The position numbers were made by a program, and so were the translations under genes. From NCBI GenBank assembly GCA_963575745.1, contig CAUYUJ010016693.1, positions 783,425-847,424 of the forward strand: DNA of 64,000 bases. The letters are read 5' to 3'. The notes below the pieces were generated by a model. It was not told the DNA's origin and ran no database searches. It saw nothing but the letters and a program-made list of their open reading frames with translations. Source of the stretch: Prorocentrum cordatum (taxonomy: Eukaryota; Sar; Dinophyceae; Prorocentrales; Prorocentraceae). Each line of letters begins with the position of its first letter. The first letter of the stretch is position 1. This document shows positions 53,564 through 63,100 of this stretch, one piece after another.

Positions 53564-53971
53564 CTAGCTCTTGGCAGAAACCTTGCACCGAGCCCGCTGC
53601 AGCTGGCTGCCTAGACCACTGCTGGCCATTGTGGCTTGCCTCACGATGACTTTCGCATTCCCGACATGACGCTGGCCGAGGTCGCCCACCAGCGTCTCTA
53701 CGCAGAGAGGGCGGAAACCAGCGCGGGCATCTTCCAGAATTCCCCGGAGAGCCACTTTCGCAATGTCTACGCTCTGAGAACAACCCACCAGCAGACTCCT
53801 CGACAGAACTCGCATGTGCGAGATGGCCCCCGAGGCTCGAAGCCGTCTCGGGCCCCGGTGCACGTCGGGTGCCAAGTAGAGGGGCGCGAGTGGGAAATGG
53901 ACCTCGGCAGCCGCGTCTCCGTCCTTCTGAAGGTCCACATGATCATAAACATTCTCCACGCCTGAGGGCAT
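53564..53971 (-). CDS. LINE 2 reverse transcriptase core, altered active site
   Basis: Minus frame of 135 codons covering RT blocks 2 to 5. VENVYDHVDLQ follows motif A, FPLAPLYLAPDVHRGPRRLR is the fingers-palm part, RSLLVGCSQSVDIAKVAL is motif B (GCSQS), and VETLVGDLGQRHVGNAK is motif C. In active LINEs motif C is x-Asp-Asp; here it reads V-Gly-Asp, so one catalytic Asp is lost. Motif A's own Asp would lie just upstream in another frame (QAWRMFM versus W-E-N-V; one base is missing at about 53965). The end of the frame (VSAKS) leads into thumb sequence in another frame at 53.5-53.3 kb. Confidence 0.7.
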   Translation of the reverse strand: MPSGVENVYDHVDLQKDGDAAAEVHFPLAPLYLAPDVHRGPRRLRASGAISHMRVLSRSLLVGCSQSVDIAKVALRGILEDARAGFRPLCVETLVGDLGQRHVGNAKVIVRQATMASSGLGSQLQRARCKVSAKS

Positions 53972-55184
53972 CCGGGCCCAGGGTCATGGCAGCGGCAATT
54001 TCGCGCTGAGCCTGGCGGAGGAAGGATGCCCGAAGGGCTGGGGAATCCCTCGGCACCCGATCCCGCAACTGAGCCTGCTCCACCATCCAATTCGCAATGC
54101 CCCGCCGCCGAGCTCGTGCCCAGACTCTGCGGGGGCCTCGGGTCACTGCTATAGGTCGGTCGGCTGTTCTGCACTTTTCTTTAGCTTCGGATAAGAAGGA
54201 TCTGCGGGGGCAAGACCAGGCTGCCCTCCACGTCCTGTTTATTGAAACATATCCTTTTAAAGAACATATAAAAAATCACCAACAAACAAAAAACGCCCCA
54301 GCATATTCTGGATGTGCTTCTGGCAAGAGTCTGAGCCTGTCCGTCGGGTTTTGAAAACCATCGTCTGGCCCGATCACCGGTTCTGAATGTTTCGAGGGGC
54401 CCTGAATCCGATGTCCTGCGAGCTGGCCCCGGGCCCGGGCATCTCGCGAAGCCAGAGCCCGAAATCCACACCACCAGGCCGGGCGAAGCTCCCGGGGCTC
54501 CGAGAGCTCCATGACCCCGCTTTGGAAGCCATTGCCACGCTGGGGCAATGGATAAAATGACCGCGGGCATCTCGCTCCGCGCCGAAGGTCGGGGCATCCA
54601 GCCCCTGCGTCTTGGCGCGCGCGCGCGCGAGGCCCCGCTGCCCCAGGCTAGGAATTGCTTCAACCACTCCTTAAGACCTTTTGAGGATTGCCGGGGATTG
54701 GACCTCCCAGGAGCGGGGCGCCCGCGTCAGCCGGCTTCGCTGCTGGCCTCCGGGGCGGCCTGTTTGCATCTCCGAAGAGGCTCCAAGAGCCCACTCGCCC
54801 CCTCCAATCTCCCAGGAGACGCGGCCGCTGCTGGGCTCGGCGCAGGGCCGCGCGTAAAGCCGCGACTGCCGATGCGGCTGGCTGGGTATTCCTGGCGACG
54901 CCATCCAGGCGCCCTGGGCGCGAGCGCAAGACGAAACCGCGCTGAAACTGTTCCACGCTTCTGCCGGCCGCCCCTGGGGCTGGGACTCAACTAGTGGGAC
55001 CCATCTGGACTGCGGCGCGAAAGCATCGGTGCATCCCAACATCTCAGAACCACTGGCCGCGCCCCAGCTGGCGTTATAGGACCCCGCAGGAATACGGAGC
55101 TTCGCGCGGGCTCGAACCTCGCGAGAGCTCGCAGACACGAGCCCCCACCCTGGCGCCTCCTGCCAGCTTGCAATAAAAAGCCAC

Positions 55185-55562
55185 TCAGATCCCACGAAAA
55201 TCCAAAGTTCTATGAGGGCCTAGGGCAGGGGCCAAAGGGGGGTCTTGGCGTGGGGGCCCAGGGCGAGCGGGATTCCATTGCAAAGCGAGGGCTGGGCTGA
55301 GCGCCTCCGAGCAAAGACAAAAATCGATCGCCCCAGCTCCGCCGGGGGGCCCATCTGGCGGGGGCCGAAAGATGCCGCGCGGATAAATGTGCAAAACACT
55401 CTCAGCAACCTCGCCCATCTCCACGCTGCAATCTCCTGTCCTGACAGAAGGCATCCCATGTCCCTGACAGGGCGGGGCGACGGTGCCCTCGCCGAGCAAG
55501 CCCAGCCCCGCGGCCATGTAGAGGGCGACGAAAATCAAATCACTGCCCCTCGCGTGGATCAT
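55185..55562 (-). CDS. LINE 2 APE-type endonuclease C-terminal part
   Basis: Minus frame of 125 codons. DLIFVALYMAAGLGLLGEG corresponds to the 'SAY....GEG' strand of LINE endonucleases. GAGAIDFCLCSEALSPAL matches the S-x-I-D-F/Y block carrying a catalytic Asp (LINE 1 in this window has SFIDFFVASSML at the same place). The segment between these blocks, where the D-x-N motif should be, is short or shifted out of frame. The first half of the endonuclease is not recognisable upstream. Confidence rests on the alignment by eye with LINE 1. Confidence 0.5.
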   Translation of the reverse strand: MIHARGSDLIFVALYMAAGLGLLGEGTVAPPCQGHGMPSVRTGDCSVEMGEVAESVLHIYPRGIFRPPPDGPPGGAGAIDFCLCSEALSPALALQWNPARPGPPRQDPPLAPALGPHRTLDFRGI

Positions 55563-57087
55563 CTAACTGGTCCGCTTTGCATCTGGGCCCGCGAGCAGAG
55601 CCCGTCTCCGCGCGCCGCCCTATTGGCCTCTGGGCGGAGCGGAGCGCGTTGCAGCCTTTTGCGCGCCATTGCCCGTGGTCCACCATGGTAGCCTCCTCGG
55701 GAAGCGCCAACCGAACTCTGGGAGATGCCCGAACGGCCGCTGTTTCTAAGCCTCTTGATCGCCTGGATGTGCTGCGGGGCTTGCAAATTCTACTCGTCAA
55801 TGAAGATGACGTCGGCCTCGGCGGAGCACCCCGCCCCCTGGTTCAAATAATCTCAACGTGTCTGGCCCCAGGATGGCGCCGGGCCCTGCCCGCTCGGAAC
55901 TTCGCACTCGCCACAACTCTACCCGATGCCCCCCTTGATGGGGCTTCGAAGGACCAGGCTCGACCACCAACTGCCGGGGGCGGCTCTGGACCTGCCCCCC
56001 CCCCCCCGCGCCGGGCACGAACGGCTGCAGCCCACCCAGCCTGAGAGGTGTCTGCCCAGACGAACCCAAGTTGGAAATAGGCTGCTGCGCTGCTTCCTCT
56101 CTGGAAGCACGCGGCGGCGCAGGCCCCCTCCCCCGCGCCGCGCACGCGCTGCCTCGACCTCCCCGCGGTGAAAATGGGCGGCCGCGCCCCGCCCGCCCTG
56201 GACATTGGCTGCCCGGGCCCGCCCATTTAGGAAATAAACAACCGCAACCGACCCACGCTGGAAACGGGCTGCCTGGCGCCCCCCACTCTGGAGGACTGCT
56301 CCGCGGCCCGCCCTGCGCCGGGCCCCCGCAAAACTGCGCCCGCATGGGTGCGGTGGCCCGCCCCGTCTCCAGCGGCGCCTCCCACGTCGCGCGCCAGCTG
56401 GGGCCTGCTCGCGTTCTCCTCGGGCCTATCCTGAGCAACTGAGACTGGTGCGTCGGGGGCAAACAGGGCATAGCTGTCGTCACTCAAGCTGCCACTCCCT
56501 GTTCGCTGGGCTTCGCTGCCTCGTATCTTCGAACGCATATTCATTATCATCGCCTGGGACTGCCGCTCCTTCACCTCGGGGGGGCCTGGGAGATTGCGAG
56601 GTCCACGGGCGCCTCTGCCGCTGGACCTCGCAACGGCGCAGCCGCTGGATCCTGAGGGGCCTGGGGAGCAGTTGCTGGCGGAGACACCGCTGGCATTCCT
56701 GGTGCAGGCGCTCCTCCGGCGGGGCCGGCCCTCGGTGCCTCCTCGACGCGCCTTCACTTGGGGTCAACCAGCCGTTTGACGAAAGCACGCTGCCCACCAC
56801 CAGGCTGCCTGACTTTGCCTTGGCTTCGCCGAAGGCTGCCTTCGCCACATTTTGAAATGCCCAGAACCTTGTCTTTCTCGCGCGCAATCTCCTCGCGCCC
56901 CGACAAGGACAACTCCGCGCACTCCTGACCGAGGCCGAAAACGCCGTGGTCATGCAGCTCCACTTCGCCCCCCCTCGAGCAGCACATTAAAATGAAGCAT
57001 CGATCCTCGGCTCTGGGCTCGCGCTGCTGGTGGCGGCGGGAGAACCTCGTCCCGCAAGGCACGGGCAGCGCCCTGGTAACGCTTGTC

Positions 57088-57383
57088 TCACCCCTTGAAC
57101 TCCTGATGGGCAACGACGGCCTTCTGCTGGGCCATCCCGAACTGGCCCTCCAGCTTCTGAACCGCCTCCACTGCTCTGTCCAATGCTGCACGAGCCTGGT
57201 GAGAAAAACAAAAAAAAACATGCTTTGCCGCGCGGACCGTAAGGGGCGAGGCCGGCGTCGCGAACTGTCCAAGGCGACCCACGATGGCGGAGCACCTGGC
57301 CAGCTGCACGTTGTCGCCGAGATCCTTGGAGGTACCGAATGAATCCTGGGTTTGGGGCAAGGATTCGACGATGTACTTGTCAG
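57088..57383 (-). CDS. LINE 2 ORF1-like segment
   Basis: ATG at 57383 (MADKYIVESLPQTQDSFGTS) opens a 98-codon frame with a helical, coiled-coil-prone second half (QARAALDRAVEAVQKLEGQF, GMAQQKAVVAHQEFKG) and ends at a TGA. The same frame continues DKRYQGAARALRDEVL afterwards. An A9 tract (FFCF) in the middle is a likely indel site. Small coiled-coil ORF1 proteins precede the endonuclease in many LINEs, which is why I place it here; there is no zinc knuckle to prove it. Confidence 0.45.
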
Positions 57384-57856
57384 CCATGGAACCGCCGCGC
57401 GTCTGACCATAGCCCGAAGTCGGCGACAACCATTCTGAGGCTGCAAGCTACACGCCTAACTAAAGAACAGACGTGGCTCCTCCCCCATGGGCCGCAAGCT
57501 GTATCCAAGGCTGATGGGCAGACATGACACACCCTTTGCCCCCCGGCCCCGCACACTGCTGAACCCCTGACTTGCCAAACCACGCACCAGGAAGAGCGTC
57601 ACGTCAAGGCACCACGAAACATTGGGGTGTCTCCTTGCACCAATTCCACCATGACGCATTCCGCTGACACCCACGTACCATGTACCTCTACCTCTTGACC
57701 GATCGCAGCGGGATGTATCCATTCTTCTTGCCCGTCGAAGAGGACAATGAAACAACATGTTCCTCCAAAAGGTCACAAAAGAAAATAACCTCGCCTGACC
57801 ACGCAGAGGAGGGGCACTGTTGGGGCGCCTGCTCCCCCTTGCCAGTGAGGTCATGT

Positions 57857-57899
57857 CCTGAGCAACAACGCTACGGACTTGAGCCAAAAATGGATCCGG
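57857..57899 (-). other. two tandem relict spliced leaders (5' end of LINE 2)
   Basis: On the minus strand 57899-57878 reads CCGGATCCATTTTTGGCTC-AAG, matching DinoSL from CCATTTT to CTCAAG exactly apart from one extra T, with its CCG start. It is followed without gap by TCCGTAGCGTTGTTGCTCAGG (57877-57857 with final G), matching the SL start TCCGTAGC and end CTCA(A)G. Two stacked SLs imply at least two rounds of trans-splicing and reinsertion. Confidence 0.75.
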
Positions 57900-58215
57900 C
57901 ATCCCCCTACCTCTTCCTCCTCCTCCTCCTCCTCCTCCTCCTCCTCCTCCTCCCTCCTCCTCCTCCTCCTCCTCCTCCGCTTCGTCCTCCTCCCTCTCCT
58001 CCTCGTCCTCCTTCCTCCTCCTCCTCCTCCTCCCTGTCCTCCTCCTCCTCCTCCTCCTCCCTCCTCCTCCTCCTCCCCTCCTCCTCTCCTCCTCCCCCTT
58101 CGTCCTCCTCCTCTCCCTCCTCGTCCTCCTCCTCCTTCTCCTCGTCCTCCTCCTCCTCCTCCTCCTCCTTCTCCTCCTCCTCCTCCTCCTCCTCCTCCTC
58201 CTCCTCCTCCTCTGG
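57900..58215. repeat. CCT repeat at the 5' side of LINE 2
   Basis: (CCT)n with CCG/TTC interruptions begins within about 15 nt of the SL relict. Confidence 0.95.
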
Positions 58216-58494
58216 TTCCTCCTCCATCCTCCCCCTCTTTGGGTGCGACGGCTTCCCAGCATTCATTCCGCCTGCGTGCTCCCCCACATGACCGATCAGG
58301 GCAACTCTCTCCGGCCTCCTCTCTGGATGGGCCAGGGGGGGGTTGCACGAAGCGTCTAGAGCTATCCTGACGGATCGTTCACTGGTGACTCGGGTGGTTC
58401 GCCGCCTCCTCCAGGGAGGCGGGCCCGGCTAGAACCCCCAGGAGGCCCCAGAGCTGACACAGACCAACAAGACCATCAACATCACGTCATCGAC

Positions 58495-58650
58495 CCTCAA
58501 CCCTCCCTCCTCCTCGATCCTCGACCCTCCCTCCTCCTCGATCCTCGACCCTCCCTCCTCCTCGATCCTCGACCCTCCCTCCTCCTCGATCCTCGACCCT
58601 CCCTCCTCGACCCTCGACCCTCGACCCTCGACCCTCCCTCCTCCTCGATC
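58495..58650. repeat. 26-bp minisatellite CCCTCCTCCTCGATCCTCGA
   Basis: Six units of CCCTCCTCCTCGATCCTCGA.. with shorter CCCTCGA units between the fourth and fifth. The 26-bp unit gives EEEGGSRI-type translation by chance. Confidence 0.9.
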
Positions 58651-58980
58651 CTCGGGCTCCCAAGGGAGGTGGTGACCTCGTGTGCAGGGACCCCGGTTGG
58701 CACCGCCCGTCTGTTCGTGGGGAGACGTGAGGAAGGCTCGCCCACGGTGGATGCCTGGAGGAGGAGAGGGAGGAGGAGGAGGAGGGCGCAGACCGCTGTG
58801 CCCCCTGCAAGGCACGAGTGCCGAGCAGGGGGTCCGATGTTCAAGAGAGACCCCACCCTACCCTCGCGGCGGCGCGCGCGCCCGCCTCGCAGAGCACAGT
58901 CGTGTTGAAAAAGAAGACGATGTGCCGCGCCGGCGGCGGCGGCGGCGGCGGGGGGGGAAGGCCTAAAAAACCAAACGAGA
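58651..58980. other. no gene; 3' flank of LINE 1
   Basis: GC-rich, with a (GGC)n run at 58930-58950. It lies downstream of the LINE 1 stop on the minus strand. Confidence 0.5.
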
Positions 58981-59475
58981 TTAGTCAGAGCCCGAGCTGG
59001 AGCCGTCTCCAGTCTCGGGCAGAGGGATACGGGCCACATCAAATGGCCGATGGGCGGTCCTACCATGGGACAGCCTCTGGACCTCGTCCAAGGTCACATC
59101 ACGAGTACCTTCACCTCTCACGCCTTCGGCCCCAGGACCACAGGACAAGCGAGAGGAGGGAGGGCCCTCGACGGGGCAGGAGGCGGCAGGGGAGGGAGCA
59201 CGATTATCATCGCGTCCACCCTGCTCACAAGAGGCGGGCCTGCCCGCATCCGTGGGGCCAGCGCGGCTATCTCCACGCCTGCACGGCCGACCAGCCGAGG
59301 GGGCAGAGAGCTTCGCGCCAGTCTTCGGATGCAGGCCAGCCTCAATCCTCCTGATGGCCATGCGCTGGTTCGCCTTCGTGGAGGCCACGGCCGAAAAGCC
59401 AACACATCTGGCGGCTAACTTCACAAAATTGCCAAGAGTGCCATTCCCACCGCACTTGCGGCAGCAAAAATGATC
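58981..59475 (-). CDS. LINE 1 C-terminal segment with second CxxC module
   Basis: Downstream of the T18/A12 tract the minus frame reads NCDHFCCRKCGGNGTLGNFV and KLAARCVG, a C-x2-C...C pattern like the first module in the preceding segment (CRVCGRFARSLTSLNAML..C). It is followed by a Lys/Arg- and Pro-rich tail ending in SSSGSD at 58981. The codon bias is as in the main ORF. It is separated from the upstream frame only by the homopolymer pair, so I treat it as the true C-terminus of ORF2. Confidence 0.55.
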   Translation of the reverse strand, partial: DHFCCRKCGGNGTLGNFVKLAARCVGFSAVASTKANQRMAIRRIEAGLHPKTGAKLSAPSAGRPCRRGDSRAGPTDAGRPASCEQGGRDDNRAPSPAASCPVEGPPSSRLSCGPGAEGVRGEGTRDVTLDEVQRLSHGRTAHRPFDVARIPLPETGDGSSSGSD

Positions 59476-59489
59476 ACAATTTTTTTTTT

Positions 59490-60190
59490 TTAAAAAAAAA
59501 AAAAAAAAACGTCGTGACCGAGGGCCGAAAATTGGGGGCACCTGTCGGGCCCACTGGGCCCCGAGGGGGGCACAGGAGACAGCGGGCCCTTCACTCCCAC
59601 GTTGTCGGGCCCCTCGGTCTGGCCACGCAGCTCAGCCTCTCTCTGGGAGGCGTCCATTGCCAGCTGCACGGCCTCGGAACGCATCAGGGCAAACCCCTGG
59701 TCGGAGGCATGAGTCTTCCACCATTCAGAGGCCGCTAGGAGCTGCACGGGGCTTGCAATGCAATCACGCGTGGCTCTCTGTGTGAGCATGGCATTGAGAG
59801 AAGTCAGGCTGCGAGCAAATCTGCCACATACACGGCATCTCCAAATGGCGACCTTCTGGCTGTGCCAGATCTCGTGGCTGGTGATCGTCAGCTTGGGGGG
59901 AAGGGGGGGGAACGAGGAGACGAGAGGCACCTCAGGATCACCAGACCACGCTTGAGACTGCAACATCCTCTGAGCAGCCCACGCCAAGAACTTAAGAGTG
60001 GACTTATGATATCTATATTCCCCCGCCAAGGCCTTACAGAATCCATCCGCGTAACTGTGGGACGCCGAGCCGAGCTTCGCGAACAAATCAGCCCATAGGT
60101 TCCCCGCCCAGTGCTCAAGAGAGACGCCTTTTTCAACAGCATCATCGAGCGACAGGTGGGCGGGGCACCAAACAAATTGGGGGGGGGGTC
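59490..60190 (-). CDS. LINE 1 RNase H end and first CxxC module
   Basis: After the C10 run at 60179-60188 the minus frame gives QFVWCPAHLSLDDAVEKG, with GNLWADLFAKLGS. It carries the His and the last catalytic Asp of RNase H (H-L-S...G-N-x-x-A-D), exactly what the main ORF lacks. It continues through a helical region to HSQKVAIWRCRVCGRFARS (CxxC) and CIASPVQLLAASEWW. It ends in Phe codons where it meets the T18 tract. The match to the domain boundary shows that this is the natural continuation of the 1333-codon ORF. Confidence 0.7.
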
Positions 60191-63100
60191 GTGCTGCTGG
60201 TTCCTGAAAATGTCCGCCCAAATCGACGCATGTTTGGCAAGACCAGCAGCCTGCTCTGGGTCCCACGCGTTGCCTTCACGAACGCTGGCCTGCAGGTCGG
60301 ACACAATTTTTTCCACCTTAGGCGCATAGTGCAGAGCCTGACGTATTGACCACCGCTCCGCACGTCCGATGGTCTGGCGCACGCCAGGCAAGGCGCCAAA
60401 GACGGCACGAACTGGAATTAAAACTTGATTTAATTGGACCGCAGCCCAGCCAGCCCGAGCAACCTCAGGGAGACTTGACTGGAGGCAGCTCCCATCGACG
60501 AAACAGGTTGGCCCCCGCGGGCCTGAAACGTTCCCCCAGTGCTGGACCTGAGGGTGGGCCTCGGGGGGCTCCAAAGCCACAGAGAGCGAGGGGATCCCAT
60601 AGGAGAGATAGGTGGTTTCGGCCTGCGGGTTCCCCAAGATATCTAGACAAGAATTAATTAAGGCATTCCTATGGCTCAGAACCTCGTCAGGGACCTGCTC
60701 GCCAAGCGCGTCAACTCCGTCCAATACCAAGCCCGCACAGTCGTACCAGATGTGCCCGTAGGAGCCCTGGGGAGCCTGACACACACGACATTCAGGGCTT
60801 ATGCGGTAACCCTGGGAAGCACGCACACTTGGAAGAGGAATAACATCTGCCATGACGGCCGAGAGCGCTCCAAGTTGTCGCGGACACCGAATCGCTTGAA
60901 GACCTCCTCGCAACGCTCTGTGCCAGACCTGCTCGGTGCCCTGGGACGTGGGCATGTGATGAAGCAGCCGACGATGTTGCCACCTCTGAATACCTTCGAT
61001 CATATATAGCTTGACGTCGTACGGGCAAGTCGTGACTAAGTTTATCGTGAAATTAGTGTCCGAGAGGAACGTGTGAGCGCTGGTCATGGCCCATCCGATA
61101 CGATGCAGGGAGAGCCAGCAGGCCGACATGGGCCCCTTCGCTATCTGCCACGTCGGGTTGTCGTCGAAGTAGCACCGTAGTTGGGCCCAGGCCCTCTGGG
61201 CCCTCCCAAGACAAACTCTGCTGTCCCAGATCCAGGCCGCGTAGCGGAGACATATGGTGAGCGTGCAGTCGAATATGGGATCGTAAAAGGGGTCGCGGTG
61301 AGCGAGGAGATACGCTGTGACCCCACCATGTTTTTTACCCCCTGTGAGGGTAGAGGCCAATTGTCTGAAATACCGAAGAGAAACGTCAGAAACTCCAGAT
61401 ACACCGCCACCCTGCCCCGCGGCCGGTAGCGCTCCCGTTCTGAACAAGAGCGAGGCTTTGCGCCCGACGGCGCTGCGCAGCGCCATGTACTTGCGGCGGC
61501 GCTGCTTCAGAGACTTGAGGCGTGCCTTCTCCTGGAGCCTCAACACTTTGCCACCAGCTAACTCATGCCCCAAGTTGCGCATCCATGGCCGAAACTGAAG
61601 TTTGAGCTGCGCCGCTCCGTGCCGAAACAACCTCTTGGACCTTCCCGAGGCCGCCACGATACCAGACTTCTTGGGCTGGGTGTTCAGCCCTAATACCTGG
61701 GCATCGCACCTGAAGATCCGTACAGCCTTCTCAAGCTGCGGCAAGGTGTCAGGCGTCGTGGCGACCAGCTGCAGCGACACGTCATCAACTAACGCCCGCG
61801 GCGTCACGCACGGGGCAATCTGGTTGAGGCGCTTGAGCGCCCGAAAAGTCAGCACGAACAGCATACCTGTGGCATGGCTGCATCCAGCTAGGATGCCTTG
61901 GAAAACCTCGAGGGACTCGGAAAGGCTTCCGAATGCCTTCAGACGCCGTGGCTGTCTGTACAAATCCACGAGCATCCACGCGAGGCGAGGCGGAAAGCTG
62001 ACAGCCTCTGCCTCCTTGATGAGTTGGGCAGGGTGAATCATTTCGAAGCACTTGATCATATCCAGCAAAACTGAAATTGAGATTTCGCCGAGCAGGGACG
62101 CTAGCTCTGCGGACAGGTTGTGCGCGAAGGCGCTGTCCGTGGAGCTATGCCGCTTCCTGGTGCCCCAGATCTCGAGACAACCATGCGACTCTTGCCAGCT
62201 ACAAGTGACAGGCTTCCTAAGCTTGCCCCAGACTCGGCAGAGGGTGTTAATGAGGGCTATCAAGCGGACTCCCCCATCAGGCTTGGCCAAACGCACCATC
62301 TCCGTCCAAACTCGATCGTTGGGCCAAGCTAGCTGGGCCTCGCATCCGTTGAACAAAAACGCTATGCCTTCGTAGGCACCTTGGCTGAGGTGGAGCAGAG
62401 CCCTGGGCGCAATTCGCGAAGGGCCTGCCGCCGTGTTAATCTTAAACTGCTGGATGCAATCCTCAACCTCCGAGGCAGTGATGCAAGGGAGTGAGGGCCA
62501 GGCGTGGGCCCCATCGGGGAGCGGAAGCTTAGAACACTCGTGGGTTCGCCAGATGTCAGCCCATGGCTGCATCTCTTGATCAGCAAGCTGGAAGGGTTGG
62601 GACTTGGAACCAGCAGCAACGACCTCCTGGACCGCTCGCACCTTGCTGAACCTATGGGCCTGAGACGCTCCTCTCTGGAAAGCTTCTCGGGCCCAGGCCA
62701 GCCAAGCTGAGCTCGCGGCGGCTTCGGCAGCCCCTATCTTGGCCTTGGCGGTGAGATACACATGCGTGAGAACCTCGGCAAAATCAGCTCTGGCCAGGAC
62801 GGCAAACCCTGACTGAAAGAAACCAGACGTTCGATCGTCGAGCCTGGCCAGCACTTTTTTGCACGCACCGACTTTGATCATGAAGTTGGAAGCATCGGCC
62901 AGCGCACGCAGTAGCTTGACATGCTGGTTGGGAGTCAGCTCGCATATGGCTGCACGCTCCTGGAGGCCTGCCACCTCCTTGGTGAGAAACTGCCTACATT
63001 TGCCGAGGTGCTTCGCCCAGCCCAAAGCTGTGGCCCAAGCCTTGGTGCTGGGGTCCTTGTAAGTGCGAGTCTTGGGGGGGGCCCACGCAAGCTTTTTCCA

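Larger units (their letters stand above)
51150..57899 (-). mobile_element. LINE 2: degenerate non-LTR retrotransposon with 5' relict SLs
   Basis: Minus-strand order: tandem relict SLs (57899-57857), leader, ORF1-like segment (57383-57088), endonuclease end (55.6-55.2 kb), reverse transcriptase core (53.97-53.56 kb), RNase H (52.3-51.9 kb) and a C-terminal Cys/His-type tail near 51.4-51.2 kb. The frame changes many times, so it is non-functional as written. It lies between two CCT microsatellites (51.04-51.14 and 57.90-58.22 kb). The 5' boundary is set by the SL; the 3' boundary is approximate. Domain order fits APE-endonuclease LINEs with RNase H. Confidence 0.65.

Noticed and set aside
55797-56757. 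Overlapping ORFs of 135-230 codons on both strands as host genes
   Set aside because: They lie inside the degenerate LINE between its ORF1-like and endonuclease parts and show no domain.
57456-58262. 268-codon Arg/Glu-rich ORF
   Set aside because: Its first half is the CCT microsatellite read on the minus strand; only the leader part after the SL is LINE sequence.
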